Assembly (NCBI RefSeq): GCF_024357955.1
Contig: NZ_JANEYT010000003.1
Coordinates: forward strand, 1-64,000
Length of the DNA: 64,000 bases
Reading direction: 5' to 3'
From: Photobacterium pectinilyticum
GTDB lineage: Bacteria > Pseudomonadota > Gammaproteobacteria > Enterobacterales > Vibrionaceae
In this document: positions 25,636 through 35,300 of the stretch, piece by piece
How the letters are laid out: every line of letters begins with the position of its first letter
Numbering within the stretch: position 1 is the stretch's first letter
Position numbers and translations under genes: made by a program
The notes under the pieces: generated by a model
Database searches by the model: none
What the model saw: the letters and a program-made list of their open reading frames with translations, nothing else
Told to the model about the DNA's origin: nothing

Positions 25636-26754
25636 ATGTCACAAGAACTACTGGTAACACCACTACACGCACTTCACATTGAAATGGGGGCCAAGATGGT
25701 GCCTTTTGCTGGTTATGATATGCCAGTGCAATACGCGTTGGGTGTACGTAAAGAGCATATCCATTGCCGTGAGTCGGCTGGTCTATTCGATGTTTCCCAT
25801 ATGGGGCAATTGCGTCTTCATGGTGAAAATGCAGCAAAAGTTATCGAGTCGCTAGTTCCTGTCGATATTATTGATCTTCCGGCAGGAAAGCAGCGCTATG
25901 CCTTCTTCACCAATGAGCAGGGCGGAATCCTTGATGATTTGATGGTAACCAACTTTGGTGATCACCTGTTCGTTGTTGTTAACGCGGCATGTAAAGAACA
26001 AGATATTGCACACATCCAAGCGCATCTTCCTGATGATGTCACTATGGAAATTATTGAAGATCGCGCACTTCTAGCATTGCAAGGTCCAAAAGCTGCGCAA
26101 GTGCTGGCACGCTTGAACCCTGTTGTTAGTGACATGGTCTTTATGGATGCCGCCAAGGTTGAGCTATTAGGCATTGAGTGTTTGGTTAGCCGTTCAGGCT
26201 ACACCGGTGAAGATGGCTATGAGATCTCTGTGCCTGCCAACAAAGCTGAAGAGCTAGCGCGTGAGTTATTGGGTCAGGAGGAAGTGGAATGGATCGGCCT
26301 TGGTGCTCGTGACTCACTACGCCTTGAGTGTGGCCTGTGTTTGTATGGTCACGACCTCGATACAACGACAACACCGGTAGAAGCAAGCTTGCTATGGGGT
26401 ATTAGTAAGCCACGTCGAGCTGATGGTGAACGTGCTGGTGGATTCCCCGGCGCTGATATCATTCTTGAGCAGATTAAAACGAAAGATATTGTTCGTAAAC
26501 GTATTGGCTTACAGGGTCAGTCTAAAGCCCCTGTGCGTGAAGGTAGCAAATTGTTTGATGCTGATGGTAATGAGATTGGTATTGTGACTTCAGGCACCTT
26601 TGGCCCAACAAAAGGGGCACCAGTAGCAATGGGTTATGTTCAAACTGATTTCGCTGTGATTGGCACTGAAATTTTTGCTGAAGTTCGTGGCAAGAAATTA
26701 CCGATGACAGTAGAAAAAATGCCCTTTGTTCCTCAGAACTATTACCGTGGTTAA
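25636..26754 (+). CDS. gcvT: Aminomethyltransferase, T protein of glycine cleavage
   Basis: Transfers the one-carbon unit from the lipoyl arm of GcvH to tetrahydrofolate, releasing ammonia. The 372-residue protein begins with TPLHALHIEMGAKMVPFAGY, then ESAGLFDVSHMGQ, the folate-site Asp region and RSGYTGEDGYEI, and ends with the C-terminal barrel (VTSGTFGPTKGAPVAMGYV). GGAG lies about 9 bases before the ATG. It is on the opposite strand to the glyA-gcvH-gcvP operon, in the same direction as the regulator gene. Confidence 0.98.
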   Translation: MSQELLVTPLHALHIEMGAKMVPFAGYDMPVQYALGVRKEHIHCRESAGLFDVSHMGQLRLHGENAAKVIESLVPVDIIDLPAGKQRYAFFTNEQGGILDDLMVTNFGDHLFVVVNAACKEQDIAHIQAHLPDDVTMEIIEDRALLALQGPKAAQVLARLNPVVSDMVFMDAAKVELLGIECLVSRSGYTGEDGYEISVPANKAEELARELLGQEEVEWIGLGARDSLRLECGLCLYGHDLDTTTTPVEASLLWGISKPRRADGERAGGFPGADIILEQIKTKDIVRKRIGLQGQSKAPVREGSKLFDADGNEIGIVTSGTFGPTKGAPVAMGYVQTDFAVIGTEIFAEVRGKKLPMTVEKMPFVPQNYYRG

Positions 26755-26807
26755 ATAATTATAATATTAATAATGTATTGATATGAAATGAGTTTTTTAT
26801 TGATTTA

Positions 26808-26835
26808 TAAAGGAGCCATACTGGCTCCTTTATTT
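26808..26835 (+). terminator. Terminator of gcvT
   Basis: GGAGCCA-TAC-TGGCTCC (26812-26828) is followed by TTTATTT. Confidence 0.88.
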
Positions 26836-26914
26836 ATCTCAAAGTCTGGTTGGAAAAATACTCAGAAATCAACTTTGCTATAGGAAAGGCACAGCCAATA
26901 CAGCTGAGGTTGAT

Positions 26915-27217
26915 ATGAATAATTGTAATGTCCATAAGACTCACTTCCACAAGCGCCCAGTATCACTAGTTGCTTTGATGATGATAACCTCGTTCAGCAT
27001 CTCTGCGGAATCTTTCCTAATGGGGTTTGATGAGTATATGGACCGTTGTATGTCTTCCTATGGTACAGACAAGATCACGCGTTCAGTCTGCGAAAAACAA
27101 TATCAGGCTATAGAGCAAAAAGAGTTGGAAATTTTTGCTAAGACAAGTGATGCAAAAAGTGACGTATGGCGGGAAGAGGAAAAGAATGCTGATTCATTGA
27201 ATGAAGCAAATGAATAA
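26915..27217 (+). CDS. Small exported protein of unknown function
   Basis: A 100-residue protein, not recognised. Residues 1-31 look like a signal peptide with an unusually long His/Lys-containing n-region, a hydrophobic core (VSLVALMMITSFSIS) and a likely cut before Glu-Ser. The mature part has two Cys that could form a disulfide (in DRCMSSYG and VCEKQY) and a charged helical C-terminus. GAGG lies 6 bases before the ATG. It should be periplasmic. Confidence 0.65.
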   Translation: MNNCNVHKTHFHKRPVSLVALMMITSFSISAESFLMGFDEYMDRCMSSYGTDKITRSVCEKQYQAIEQKELEIFAKTSDAKSDVWREEEKNADSLNEANE

Positions 27218-27593
27218 ATTAATAAGCTCTGTTAATAGATAATATTGATGAGGTTATTTTCTATATTTTATTGTAACGACTTTTGGTCTATGTTTTTTCT
27301 TATTCATTGCTGAATGAAAGCTGTCAGGTTGTGTTATTCATATTTTTTATTACTGTGTTCTTTTTCAGTGTCCTGGCTGAAGCGTTTGGATTTGACTTTA
27401 AATGACATTAAAACAATGGCTTAAGTGTTTTGCTTTCTGTTTCAGATATTCGCTAAATCAATGGCTCGTCATTCAACTGTTCAGCTTATATTTAGCCGGT
27501 AGGCGTACTATCTATAAGGTGAGTTTATCAACTAATGATAGCTAGGTTATTCTTCATCATGCTGATGAATCTATTCTGCTTTCATTAAATCTT
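27218..27593. other. Intergenic region with an uncertain small frame
   Basis: An A/T-rich stretch. One 47-codon open frame at 27402-27545 is described separately. I see no hairpin with T run after the preceding small exported-protein gene and no repeats. Confidence 0.35.
27402..27545 (+). CDS. Possible 47-residue protein, doubtful
   Basis: ATG at 27402 to TAG at 27543-27545. The product would be hydrophobic and basic (QWLKCFAFCFRYSLNQWL, then LFSLYLAGRRTIYK). There is no ribosome site. It could be a chance frame in A/T-rich DNA. Confidence 0.22.
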   Translation: MTLKQWLKCFAFCFRYSLNQWLVIQLFSLYLAGRRTIYKVSLSTNDS

Positions 27594-27746
27594 ATGAGTT
27601 ATATGGTTATGCGGCAATATTTGACTAAGTTTCCATTGTTTGTTCGTGAGCAATTAAATATGCGAGAAATGTTATTCGAGATCGTGTTAGCGATCGTAGC
27701 AATAGCAGCGGCAATTGGTTTGTTTACCGCTGCTGTTATGGCCTAG
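27594..27746 (+). CDS. 50-residue single-span membrane protein candidate
   Basis: ATG at 27594 to TAG at 27744-27746. Residues 1-28 are amphipathic and charged (KFPLFVREQLNMREM); residues 29-50 are a clean membrane span rich in Ala, Ile and Val (EIVLAIVAIAAAIGLFTAAV). The composition is far from random for this A/T-rich region. No strong ribosome site is visible; the internal ATG at 27609 is an alternative. Its stop overlaps the last bases of pdsS, which is on the other strand. Confidence 0.5.
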   Translation: MSYMVMRQYLTKFPLFVREQLNMREMLFEIVLAIVAIAAAIGLFTAAVMA

Positions 27747-29974
27747 TCTTTTGATGCTCCTTTTGGCGTCGCAACAGGAAACGTGACGCAGACTTCAACA
27801 CCTTGTTTATCTTTGCGATTTCTAAGCAGAATCTTTCCTTGATGGTAGTCGGTAATCAAGCGTGCTATGAACAACCCAAGCCCTAAGTGTGGTTTGTCTT
27901 GTTGGCTTTGAGTACGAACGGATACCATAGAGTTCAGTAGCTGATCGCCCATATCATCAGGAAGAAGTGGACCTTCATTACTGACCATCAAGCAAACCTG
28001 AGAATCTCTCTGTGACAATGTCACCTGAACAGGCTGCTCATTCTGGCTAAAGTCGACGGCGTTTGAAATCAGCTTGTCGAGCATCTGTGCCAAGTAATCT
28101 GGTGCACCATCAACCAGTACAGGGGCGTTACCTGTATCGACCCTGAAGCTTTGGTTCTCATAGGCCATCTGATACCCCTGCATACACCCTTCAACCAGTT
28201 CATTGAGCGGGAATACCTCTTTTTCCGCACCCTGCAAACTTTGTTCTATGCGGGTGGCTTCTGTCATGCTCGATAAAATCGTATTTAGACGTTGAATTCC
28301 TTCCTGTGCACGTTCTATGTAGCGTTTAGAATCTTCATCTTGATCTTGCATTGACAGGTTTTCGATAGAAGAACGAACGACCGCAACCGGTGTGCGTAAC
28401 TCATGCGACAAGCGAGACGAGAGGTTCTCAAGATAATGGTTATATTGACCCAATCGGCTGACCATACCCGCTAAACTGCGACTTAAGTCGCCAATTTCAT
28501 CGCTCTCGGTCGATGCAGTAATAGTGTGCTGAATTTTACCTTGGCTATCAATGGCGTTCTCGGCTTCATTACGAAGCTTTCTCACTCTTCTTGAGATATT
28601 AGAGGCGAATAAGAACAGGGTTAGGGTGCCAACCACAATAATAGCGATGAGTGCATTGAGTAACTTCTCAAGGGCACGGTTACGTAACGTTTGAATACCA
28701 ATGGTCGATTCTTCAGCAACAACAGCACCCATTACGTTGTCACCTAACCAAATAGGGTAGGCGGCCGCTAAAATCATGGCTTTGCCGTCATTAGAACGGC
28801 GCCAAAGCGAATACCCACGGCCTTGAAGGGCCTGGTATATATGCACCCCTTCAACCTTGGCCGCATCTTTGAGCGCATCATGAAATGCGGTGGGCTCATT
28901 GATAAGGTAGCGGTAGTACAACGGGTGGAGCCATTTTTGCTCTAGCGATGCCCACCACGAATCAGTTTCATCGTCATATTTGACGGAGGACGACCACACA
29001 CCGTTTGACTCCTGAATATCACCAGTTTGGGCCAAGATCCGCTGGTGTCGATCAATGACCCAAATACGTGAACTGGTGTGTCCCATCCCTTTGAGGATAT
29101 TTTCAATTTCTGGTGAGGGGATAAGTACGGTGCCGAGCTTGCTCATTTGGTTGGTGTTCGATGTGCCAATAATGGTGTCAATCTCACGGTTGCTGGTGTT
29201 ATTAACATCATAAAAGGCAAAACCCAGTTTGCTGCCCAGCATGTCTAAAGGAAGACGCAGTTCAATGTTGTAGCCGTTGTCGGTGGTATGCCAATACCCT
29301 TGGATTTGGCTTTCAAGGGCTAAATCGGCCGGGTTAGTGATGTCTCCATTGATCTGCCAGGCATTGAACCATCCGTCTTCATAGACGGAAATGACATAGC
29401 GATGAAATTCACCACTGGGTGTGGTTATTGCGATGATCAGATGATCATTTCTATCGACTCGTGCTGAGCCCTTTCGGCGCATAACGGGTTTGTTATCTTT
29501 CACCTCAAACATGGCGTATAGATAACCATCGTATTTTCCGACCATATGGTTGAAGCGAAGGTTGCTTCGTTGGTACGGCCAGCGACTGAACTGAACATAC
29601 TCTCTACCATAATGCACAACTTGTTCGGAATAATCTGACCAGTCATTGAGCTGTCCGTCGAGTTTGATTGCCGATCTTAGTTCGTAGGCATAAAGATCAC
29701 GGCCTTTTTGCACCGATTGCAAAAAACTGGCTTGGTCGGTAAATAGGTTAGGGCGCTCATTCAGCGCAGTGGCGACGGCCCTTGTGGTTCCCACTAAGGT
29801 TTGCTCTTGGCCCTGGCGCAAGAGCTTTTCCATTTCGAGGATGTAGTTATAGCCAATCCAAGGGAGCGTCAGTAATAAGCAGGCAATTAAGGTGATTTTT
29901 GTGCGTAGGCCACAGACTGGCTTTAGTCGTTTAAGGTCGATAGCTGAGAGCTTTCGTAATAAATTTTTTTGCAT
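27743..29974 (-). CDS. pdsS: Proteobacterial dedicated sortase system histidine kinase
   Basis: A 743-residue membrane kinase. Membrane segment 1 (about 25-43, ending LPWIGYNYI) is followed by a motif typical of this family (EMEKLLRQGQEQTLVGTTRA), then a CBM9-like sugar-binding domain (about 100-260, beginning LDGQLNDWSDY), a further periplasmic part, membrane segment 2 (about 440-460), HAMP, HisKA with phospho-accepting His524 in SHELRTPVAV, and an ATPase domain (DKLISNAVDFS; HLGLGLFIAR). The size, LPWxGY segment and CBM9-like domain match the kinase of the proteobacterial dedicated sortase system. Its ATG overlaps the pdsR stop by one base (TAATG), so the two are translationally coupled. 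Confidence 0.88.
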   Translation of the reverse strand: MQKNLLRKLSAIDLKRLKPVCGLRTKITLIACLLLTLPWIGYNYILEMEKLLRQGQEQTLVGTTRAVATALNERPNLFTDQASFLQSVQKGRDLYAYELRSAIKLDGQLNDWSDYSEQVVHYGREYVQFSRWPYQRSNLRFNHMVGKYDGYLYAMFEVKDNKPVMRRKGSARVDRNDHLIIAITTPSGEFHRYVISVYEDGWFNAWQINGDITNPADLALESQIQGYWHTTDNGYNIELRLPLDMLGSKLGFAFYDVNNTSNREIDTIIGTSNTNQMSKLGTVLIPSPEIENILKGMGHTSSRIWVIDRHQRILAQTGDIQESNGVWSSSVKYDDETDSWWASLEQKWLHPLYYRYLINEPTAFHDALKDAAKVEGVHIYQALQGRGYSLWRRSNDGKAMILAAAYPIWLGDNVMGAVVAEESTIGIQTLRNRALEKLLNALIAIIVVGTLTLFLFASNISRRVRKLRNEAENAIDSQGKIQHTITASTESDEIGDLSRSLAGMVSRLGQYNHYLENLSSRLSHELRTPVAVVRSSIENLSMQDQDEDSKRYIERAQEGIQRLNTILSSMTEATRIEQSLQGAEKEVFPLNELVEGCMQGYQMAYENQSFRVDTGNAPVLVDGAPDYLAQMLDKLISNAVDFSQNEQPVQVTLSQRDSQVCLMVSNEGPLLPDDMGDQLLNSMVSVRTQSQQDKPHLGLGLFIARLITDYHQGKILLRNRKDKQGVEVCVTFPVATPKGASKD

Positions 29975-30660
29975 TAAGCCCCCCAGCGGTAGCCCATGCC
30001 ATAAACCGTGTTGATACAGTCAAACTTGTTATCGAACTGCATGAATTTTTTACGGATTCGTTTGATATGGGAGGTAATCGTACTGTCATCAACCACTACT
30101 TGCGCTTCGTCCATGAGGTCGTGTCGACTTTTAACATGACCTGGACGCTTAGCTAGTGCATATACCATCCAAAACTCGGTGACAGTTAATTCAACAAGGT
30201 GCTGCTGCCAAAAGACCTGCATTTTGTTTTTATCGATGGAAAGATCACCGTGTTGAATAAGCTCTACTTTCTCGGTGGGTTGCAGCATCAGATCGCTACG
30301 GCGAAATAGTGCCGCAATACGGGCAATCAGATGGGGCAGGCTGACATCTTTGGTTAGGTAGTCATCGGCGCCCATACGCAAACCACATACCGTGTCGAAG
30401 TCGCTGTCTCTGGCGGTGAGGAAAATGATCGGCAAGGTCGGTGATAGCGCACGGAGTGATTGGCATAAGGTAAAACCGCCATCTATCTCATCCTGCAAGC
30501 CAATATCGATAATGGCCAAATCTGGCAGCTCTGATTCAAAAGCAGCCTGCGCATCAGGGCGGTTGTCATAGCCTTGTACATCGTAACCATGCTTTTTTAG
30601 TACATCGATATAGTTTTCACGGATGGCTTTTTCATCTTCGACAATGACAATTTTTTTCAT
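29974..30660 (-). CDS. pdsR: Proteobacterial dedicated sortase system response regulator
   Basis: A 228-residue OmpR-type regulator. The receiver has ED at 8-9, phospho-acceptor Asp52 in AIIDIGLQDE, FLTARDSDFDTV and, in place of the usual KPF motif, LTKDVSLPHLIARI, which is typical of the sortase-system regulators. The winged helix fills residues about 130-225. It is the first gene of pdsR-pdsS and divergent from pdsO; the 286-base gap carries tandem repeats that may be its binding sites. Confidence 0.88.
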   Translation of the reverse strand: MKKIVIVEDEKAIRENYIDVLKKHGYDVQGYDNRPDAQAAFESELPDLAIIDIGLQDEIDGGFTLCQSLRALSPTLPIIFLTARDSDFDTVCGLRMGADDYLTKDVSLPHLIARIAALFRRSDLMLQPTEKVELIQHGDLSIDKNKMQVFWQQHLVELTVTEFWMVYALAKRPGHVKSRHDLMDEAQVVVDDSTITSHIKRIRKKFMQFDNKFDCINTVYGMGYRWGA

Positions 30661-30858
30661 GAGCTAGTACCTGTTTTTTTCATGGCTTAGAACCCATACA
30701 GCGTGTTAATGATGCTGACTATACAACAATCTAGCTGATAGAAAAGGCTTGCAGACAGAATCGGAGCAATTGCCATTTTTTTGCCACAATTGATCATGAC
30801 ATTGCCTTTTTTTGCGCTCAGATTTGCCAGATCGGCTTGCTTTAATAACCTCATCGAA

Positions 30859-30894
30859 ACGAAACAGCCCATTACGAAACAGCCAATACGAAAT
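30859..30894. promoter_or_regulatory. Tandem direct repeats upstream of pdsO
   Basis: ACGAAACAGCCCAT at 30859-30872, ACGAAACAGCCAAT at 30874-30887 and a partial ACGAAAT at 30888-30894 follow each other with a period of 14-15 bases; another CGAAAC starts at 30855. They lie 50-90 bases before the pdsO ATG. OmpR-family regulators bind direct repeats, so PdsR is the obvious candidate. Confidence 0.5.
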
Positions 30895-30946
30895 CGTTAA
30901 GTAACAAGGCAAATCAAAACCGAATGACATTGATGAGGACATCAAA

Positions 30947-31714
30947 ATGAAAAAGCAGCTTATCTCAACACTGATCACAACAACGCTTATAGCTTCTCTG
31001 GTTTCTCCTATAGCTACAGCAAATGACATTCCGAACGATAGCAACTTGAACGACAGCTACCGTGTTGGTGAGCAAGAATCACTCATCGGTCTCGGCTCTG
31101 GTGTCGCGCTTGGTGCCGTTGTCGGAGGCCCTATCGGCGCGGTAGTCGGCGCCATGGTTGGCGGTATTGTTGGTACCGCTGTTGGGCAAGACAACCAAAT
31201 TCAGGTACAAGATGAAGAACTGGGTGAGCTGGTCGCCCGTAATACCGAACTTGAACGTATCAGCCAGAAATACAACCAAGCGCAGATTGAAATCGCGCGT
31301 CTTGAGCAAGACAAGTATGATCTGATGAACCACAAAGAGCGCCAGCTTGATTTGGCATTGGAAATGAATGTGCATTTCAGAACTGGCTCTGCCGATATTG
31401 AGCCGCTATTTAAAGCCCAGCTGGATGAGATTGCTGAAATCATGAAGCAGGCACCAGATATTCGCTGGGAGCTCGCTGGTTACTCTGACCGACGTGGTAG
31501 CACAGAGCGGAATCTAAATTTGTCGGAGCAACGCGTGGAAGCGGTACGTGATTACTTGGAATCACAAGGTGTAGAGGGTGTTCAGCTTTACGCAGCAGCA
31601 TACGGTGATCAGGAGCCACTAAAAAACGAGCAGAACTTTGAAGGTGATTTCTTCGACCGTAGAGTGACCTTGCGTAGCGCTAATGACAATGTCAGTACGG
31701 CACAAAGCCATTAA
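30947..31714 (+). CDS. pdsO: Sortase-associated OmpA-like protein PdsO
   Basis: A 255-residue envelope protein. Residues 1-26 are a signal peptide ending IATA before Asn-Asp; residues about 45-85 are a Gly-zipper membrane stretch (GGPIGAVVGAMVGGIVGTAV); a coiled-coil part follows; residues about 135-245 are an OmpA-type peptidoglycan-binding domain (NVHFRTGSADIEP, LAGYSDRRGSTERNLNLSEQ, QRVEAVRDYL). This layout matches PdsO, which accompanies dedicated sortases in marine gammaproteobacteria. It is divergent from pdsR. The target protein and sortase genes that usually follow are absent; a small gene follows instead. Confidence 0.85.
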   Translation: MKKQLISTLITTTLIASLVSPIATANDIPNDSNLNDSYRVGEQESLIGLGSGVALGAVVGGPIGAVVGAMVGGIVGTAVGQDNQIQVQDEELGELVARNTELERISQKYNQAQIEIARLEQDKYDLMNHKERQLDLALEMNVHFRTGSADIEPLFKAQLDEIAEIMKQAPDIRWELAGYSDRRGSTERNLNLSEQRVEAVRDYLESQGVEGVQLYAAAYGDQEPLKNEQNFEGDFFDRRVTLRSANDNVSTAQSH

Positions 31715-31725
31715 GGGGTTAAGGA

Positions 31726-31995
31726 ATGACTGAACAACAAAGAAAGAAGGTCAAAGAAGAGGCACCAAGCTGGGTGCTTTCCTTCCTCATCACCTTGCTA
31801 TTGACTATGCAGTTGACGGTTAGGGCAGATGATATCTCGGCACAGAAGATAGATATCTTAGGGGGGGAAACCCTTTACGCTTGGGATGAAAGTTGGCAAT
31901 CGATTGATACTGAACAGCATATATATTCCAATTCACAACAACCAGAAGGCCAGCAGCCCATAGGTCAGAAAACATGGGGCAATGAGAATGAGTGA
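31726..31995 (+). CDS. Small exported or anchored protein downstream of pdsO
   Basis: An 89-residue protein, not recognised. It has a charged N-terminus (14 residues), one hydrophobic segment (WVLSFLITLLLTMQL) and a possible signal-peptidase site near VRADD. The mature part is polar, rich in Gln, Trp and Glu. AAGGGG precedes the ATG; the pdsO stop is only 11 bases upstream, so they form one operon, closed by a strong terminator. It occupies the place where the sortase target gene usually lies and could be its truncated start or an unrelated accessory protein. Confidence 0.6.
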   Translation: MTEQQRKKVKEEAPSWVLSFLITLLLTMQLTVRADDISAQKIDILGGETLYAWDESWQSIDTEQHIYSNSQQPEGQQPIGQKTWGNENE

Positions 31996-32398
31996 GATTG
32001 TTTGGTGTGAACTGTTAATGAAAGTCTCACTGCTCCATTTTAGCCTTATCTATTGTTGATCACTTTGGTTGCATTAAATGGATACGTTAGTGGTATGTTG
32101 TCAGATAGCTCGCCCAGCTTTGGGCGAGCTTTATCACCGACAAGGTTTGTTCGCTAGTCTGCCTCTTATGAATTTTTTTCAAAATAAATATCCAAAATGT
32201 TCCAAATCAAGGAATTTGATTCTGTAGCCAGATAATCTGCCCTGATAACAAAAAAAGATGATCGACTAAACCTAAATCAATAATCGACTGGTTATCATCC
32301 TGAGCGTTGTGCGGCTTCTTCCCATGAACATGAAGTTAGATATATAGAGCCTGAAACTCACAATAAAGGCACAGCGCCAGCAACAGAAAGAGGCAACT
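31996..32398. other. Intergenic region before the formate dehydrogenase gene
   Basis: It holds the terminator of the pdsO operon and the promoter region of the formate dehydrogenase gene. I looked for pieces of a sortase or VIT/VWA target protein in all frames and saw none. No long repeats. Confidence 0.45.
32107..32135 (+). terminator. Terminator of the pdsO operon
   Basis: AGCTCGCCCA and TGGGCGAGCT form a perfect 10-bp stem around GCTT, followed by TTTAT. The T run is short but the stem is very stable. Confidence 0.75.
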
Positions 32399-35300
32399 AT
32401 GAGTAATGTCACGATAGACGGTCAGGTTCTGGCTACTGACGGTCAATTGTCAATCCTTGAACTCGCTCAACAGTTCGAGATTGAAATCCCATCACTGTGT
32501 GGGCTAAATAAAAATGGCGAAAAAGTACCGTGCGATTTATGTGTGGTAGATATTGAAGGCCAAGGCATTCATCGTGCCTGTGAAGTTACAGCGGCACCTG
32601 AAATGGTTATCACCACGCAAAGCGACGTTATTTCTGAACGTCGCCGTGAGTCGCTAAATCGCATTATGTCAGATCACTATGCAGACTGTGAGGCACCTTG
32701 CCAAACCGCATGTCCTGCAGGTGTCGATATTCAGTCTTACCTATACCACATTTCCCAAAACGACCATCAGAAAGCGGTAGAGGTGATTAAACGAACCTTG
32801 CCAATGCCGTTGTCGATTGGTCGTGTTTGTCCGGCTTTTTGTGAGACAGAATGTCGTCGCGGTATTGTTGACGAACCGATTGCGATCCGCCAATTGAAAC
32901 GTCATGCGGCGGATATTGACCTTGAAGCCCAAGAGCAATATGTCCCACCGCGCAAAGCCGATAAAGGCAAGAACGTCGCTGTCATTGGTAGTGGCCCTGG
33001 TGGTTTGAGCTGTGGCTATTACCTAAGTAATGAAGGTTACAATGTCACTGTTTTCGAGTCCATGCCTCAGGCTGGTGGTTGGCTGCGTTACGGTATTCCA
33101 GAGTATCGTCTGCCAAAAGCCATTCTTGATAAAGAAATCGAGCTGATTTGCCGTAATGGCATGAAGGTTGAAACCAATACGACCTTGGGTAAAGACTTCC
33201 TGCTATCAGAGTTAACTAAACAGTATGATGCTGTATGTTTAGCCGTTGGTGCATCCCAAGCGGTTGAAATGAATTATCCGGGTAGTGATCAAGATGGCTG
33301 CTACCTCGGTGTTGATTACTTGAAAGATTACGTTACCACCCAAAATTACACCACCGGCAAGAAAGTGGCTGTGATTGGTGGCGGTAACACAGCTATTGAC
33401 TGTGCACGTACTGCTGTTCGAGATGGTGCCGATACCACACTTATCTATCGTCGTACTCGCGATGAAATGCCAGCGGAAGACTATGAAATTGTTGAAGCTG
33501 AGCACGAAGGTGTCAAATTCCACTTCTTGACCAATCCAGTCGAAAACATTGCTGACAGTAATGGCCGGGTAACGGATGTGAAGCTTGAGAAAATGGCACT
33601 TGGCGAACAGGATGCTTCAGGCCGTCGTCGTCCAGAAGCGACGGGAGAATACTTTGTCGAGCATTTCGACACAGTCATTTCAGCTGTATCGCAAAAGCCA
33701 GATCTGTCGTTCTTGGACAATGACAGCATCGAACTTCCTGTTACCCGCTGGCTAACGCTTGAGTCAAGTGACGATACTATGCACTCCGGTGTGGAAAATA
33801 TCTTTAGTATCGGTGATTTCCGTCGTGGCCCTGCCACAGCCATTGAAGCAGTGGCTGATGGCCGTGTTGCGGCTGAAGCGATTGATCGTTTCTTTAATGG
33901 CGATATGGAACATATTCCCGTCAAGCCATATAACTCACAAAAAGCCGCTAAGGTAAAGCAGGTTGATCCCAAGCAATTCGAAGGGATCCAGAAGGCCATG
34001 CGCTCTATCATGCCAGAGCTTACCAGTGAGCAGCGTGAACTTAGCTTCGCTGAAGTAGAAACTGGCTTTGTTAACGAAGAAGCAATGCGTGAAGCTGCCC
34101 GCTGCTTAGAGTGTGGTTGTCAGGCAAATACCGACTGTAAATTGCGTGACTTCGCAACTGAATACAAGGTCGAAAAAGATGACTTGGATATGTCTGACTG
34201 TCAGAAATTTGCCGTTGATGACAGTTCCGAGTTTATTGTTTTTGATGCCAACCGCTGTATCAGCTGTGGCCAGTGTGTCGACATCTGTAACGAACAAGCT
34301 GTTCACGGTGCACTTGGTTTCTTGAAAGATGCTGATGGTAATAGTGCCAAGCGCCCAGAGTGCCGCCCAGGTTTTGACAAAGGTTACAGCATGGGTGATT
34401 CAAACTGTGTGCAGTGTGGCGCTTGTGTGCAGGTTTGTCCGACCGGAGCATTGACGGATTCTCGCGATAAGTCGCAAGGCCGTGTTGAGATGCTCAAGCC
34501 AGTTGATACCATTTGTACTTATTGTGGTGTGGGCTGTAAGGTCACCATGTATGTAGACGAATTGACGGATAAAATTCGTTACGTTCAAGGCGCGAAGGAC
34601 TCACCAGTCAACCAAGGTATGCTGTGCGTGAAAGGGCGTTTTGGATTTGACTTTATCCAGAGTGAAGAGCGTCTAAGCCAGCCATTGATCCGTAAAGACG
34701 GTAAGCTACAGCCTGCAAGTTGGGATGAGGCGATTACCTTGATTGCCGATAAGTTCTCGGCGATTAAGCAAGCGTCGGGCGGCAATGCACTTGCTGGCTT
34801 CTCGTCAGCTAAAACGACCAACGAAGATAATTTTGCGTTCCAGAAATTTATTCGCCGTGAGCTGGGCACTAACAACGTCGATCACTGTGCGCGTCTTTGC
34901 CACTCTACAACCGTCACAGGCCTTGAAGCCTCGTTGGGTAGTGGTGCGATGACCAATGATATTTCGAGTATCGCTCATTCAGATCTGATCTTTATTATCG
35001 GTTCGGATACTTCCTCGGCTCACCCAATCATCGCTTCGCACATCAAGCAGGCAATCCGTAAAGGGACTGCACGCTTGGTTGTTGCTGATCCGAAAAAAGT
35101 GGATATTGCGGATCATTCTGAATTGTATGTTGCCCATAGACCGGGCTCTGACGTAATGTTGATGAACGGCATTATGCAGCAAATCATTAAGAATGACTGG
35201 CAGGATCACGCTTATATTGATGCGCGAGTTGAGGGCTACGAAGCACTCAAATCCGAGGTTATGAGTGATGCTTATTCACCTGAAAAAGTTGAGCTCGTTA

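Noticed and set aside
33481..34011. 176-codon minus-strand frame inside the formate dehydrogenase gene
   Set aside because: It is the antisense of conserved catalytic sequence, with no start site or promoter of its own.
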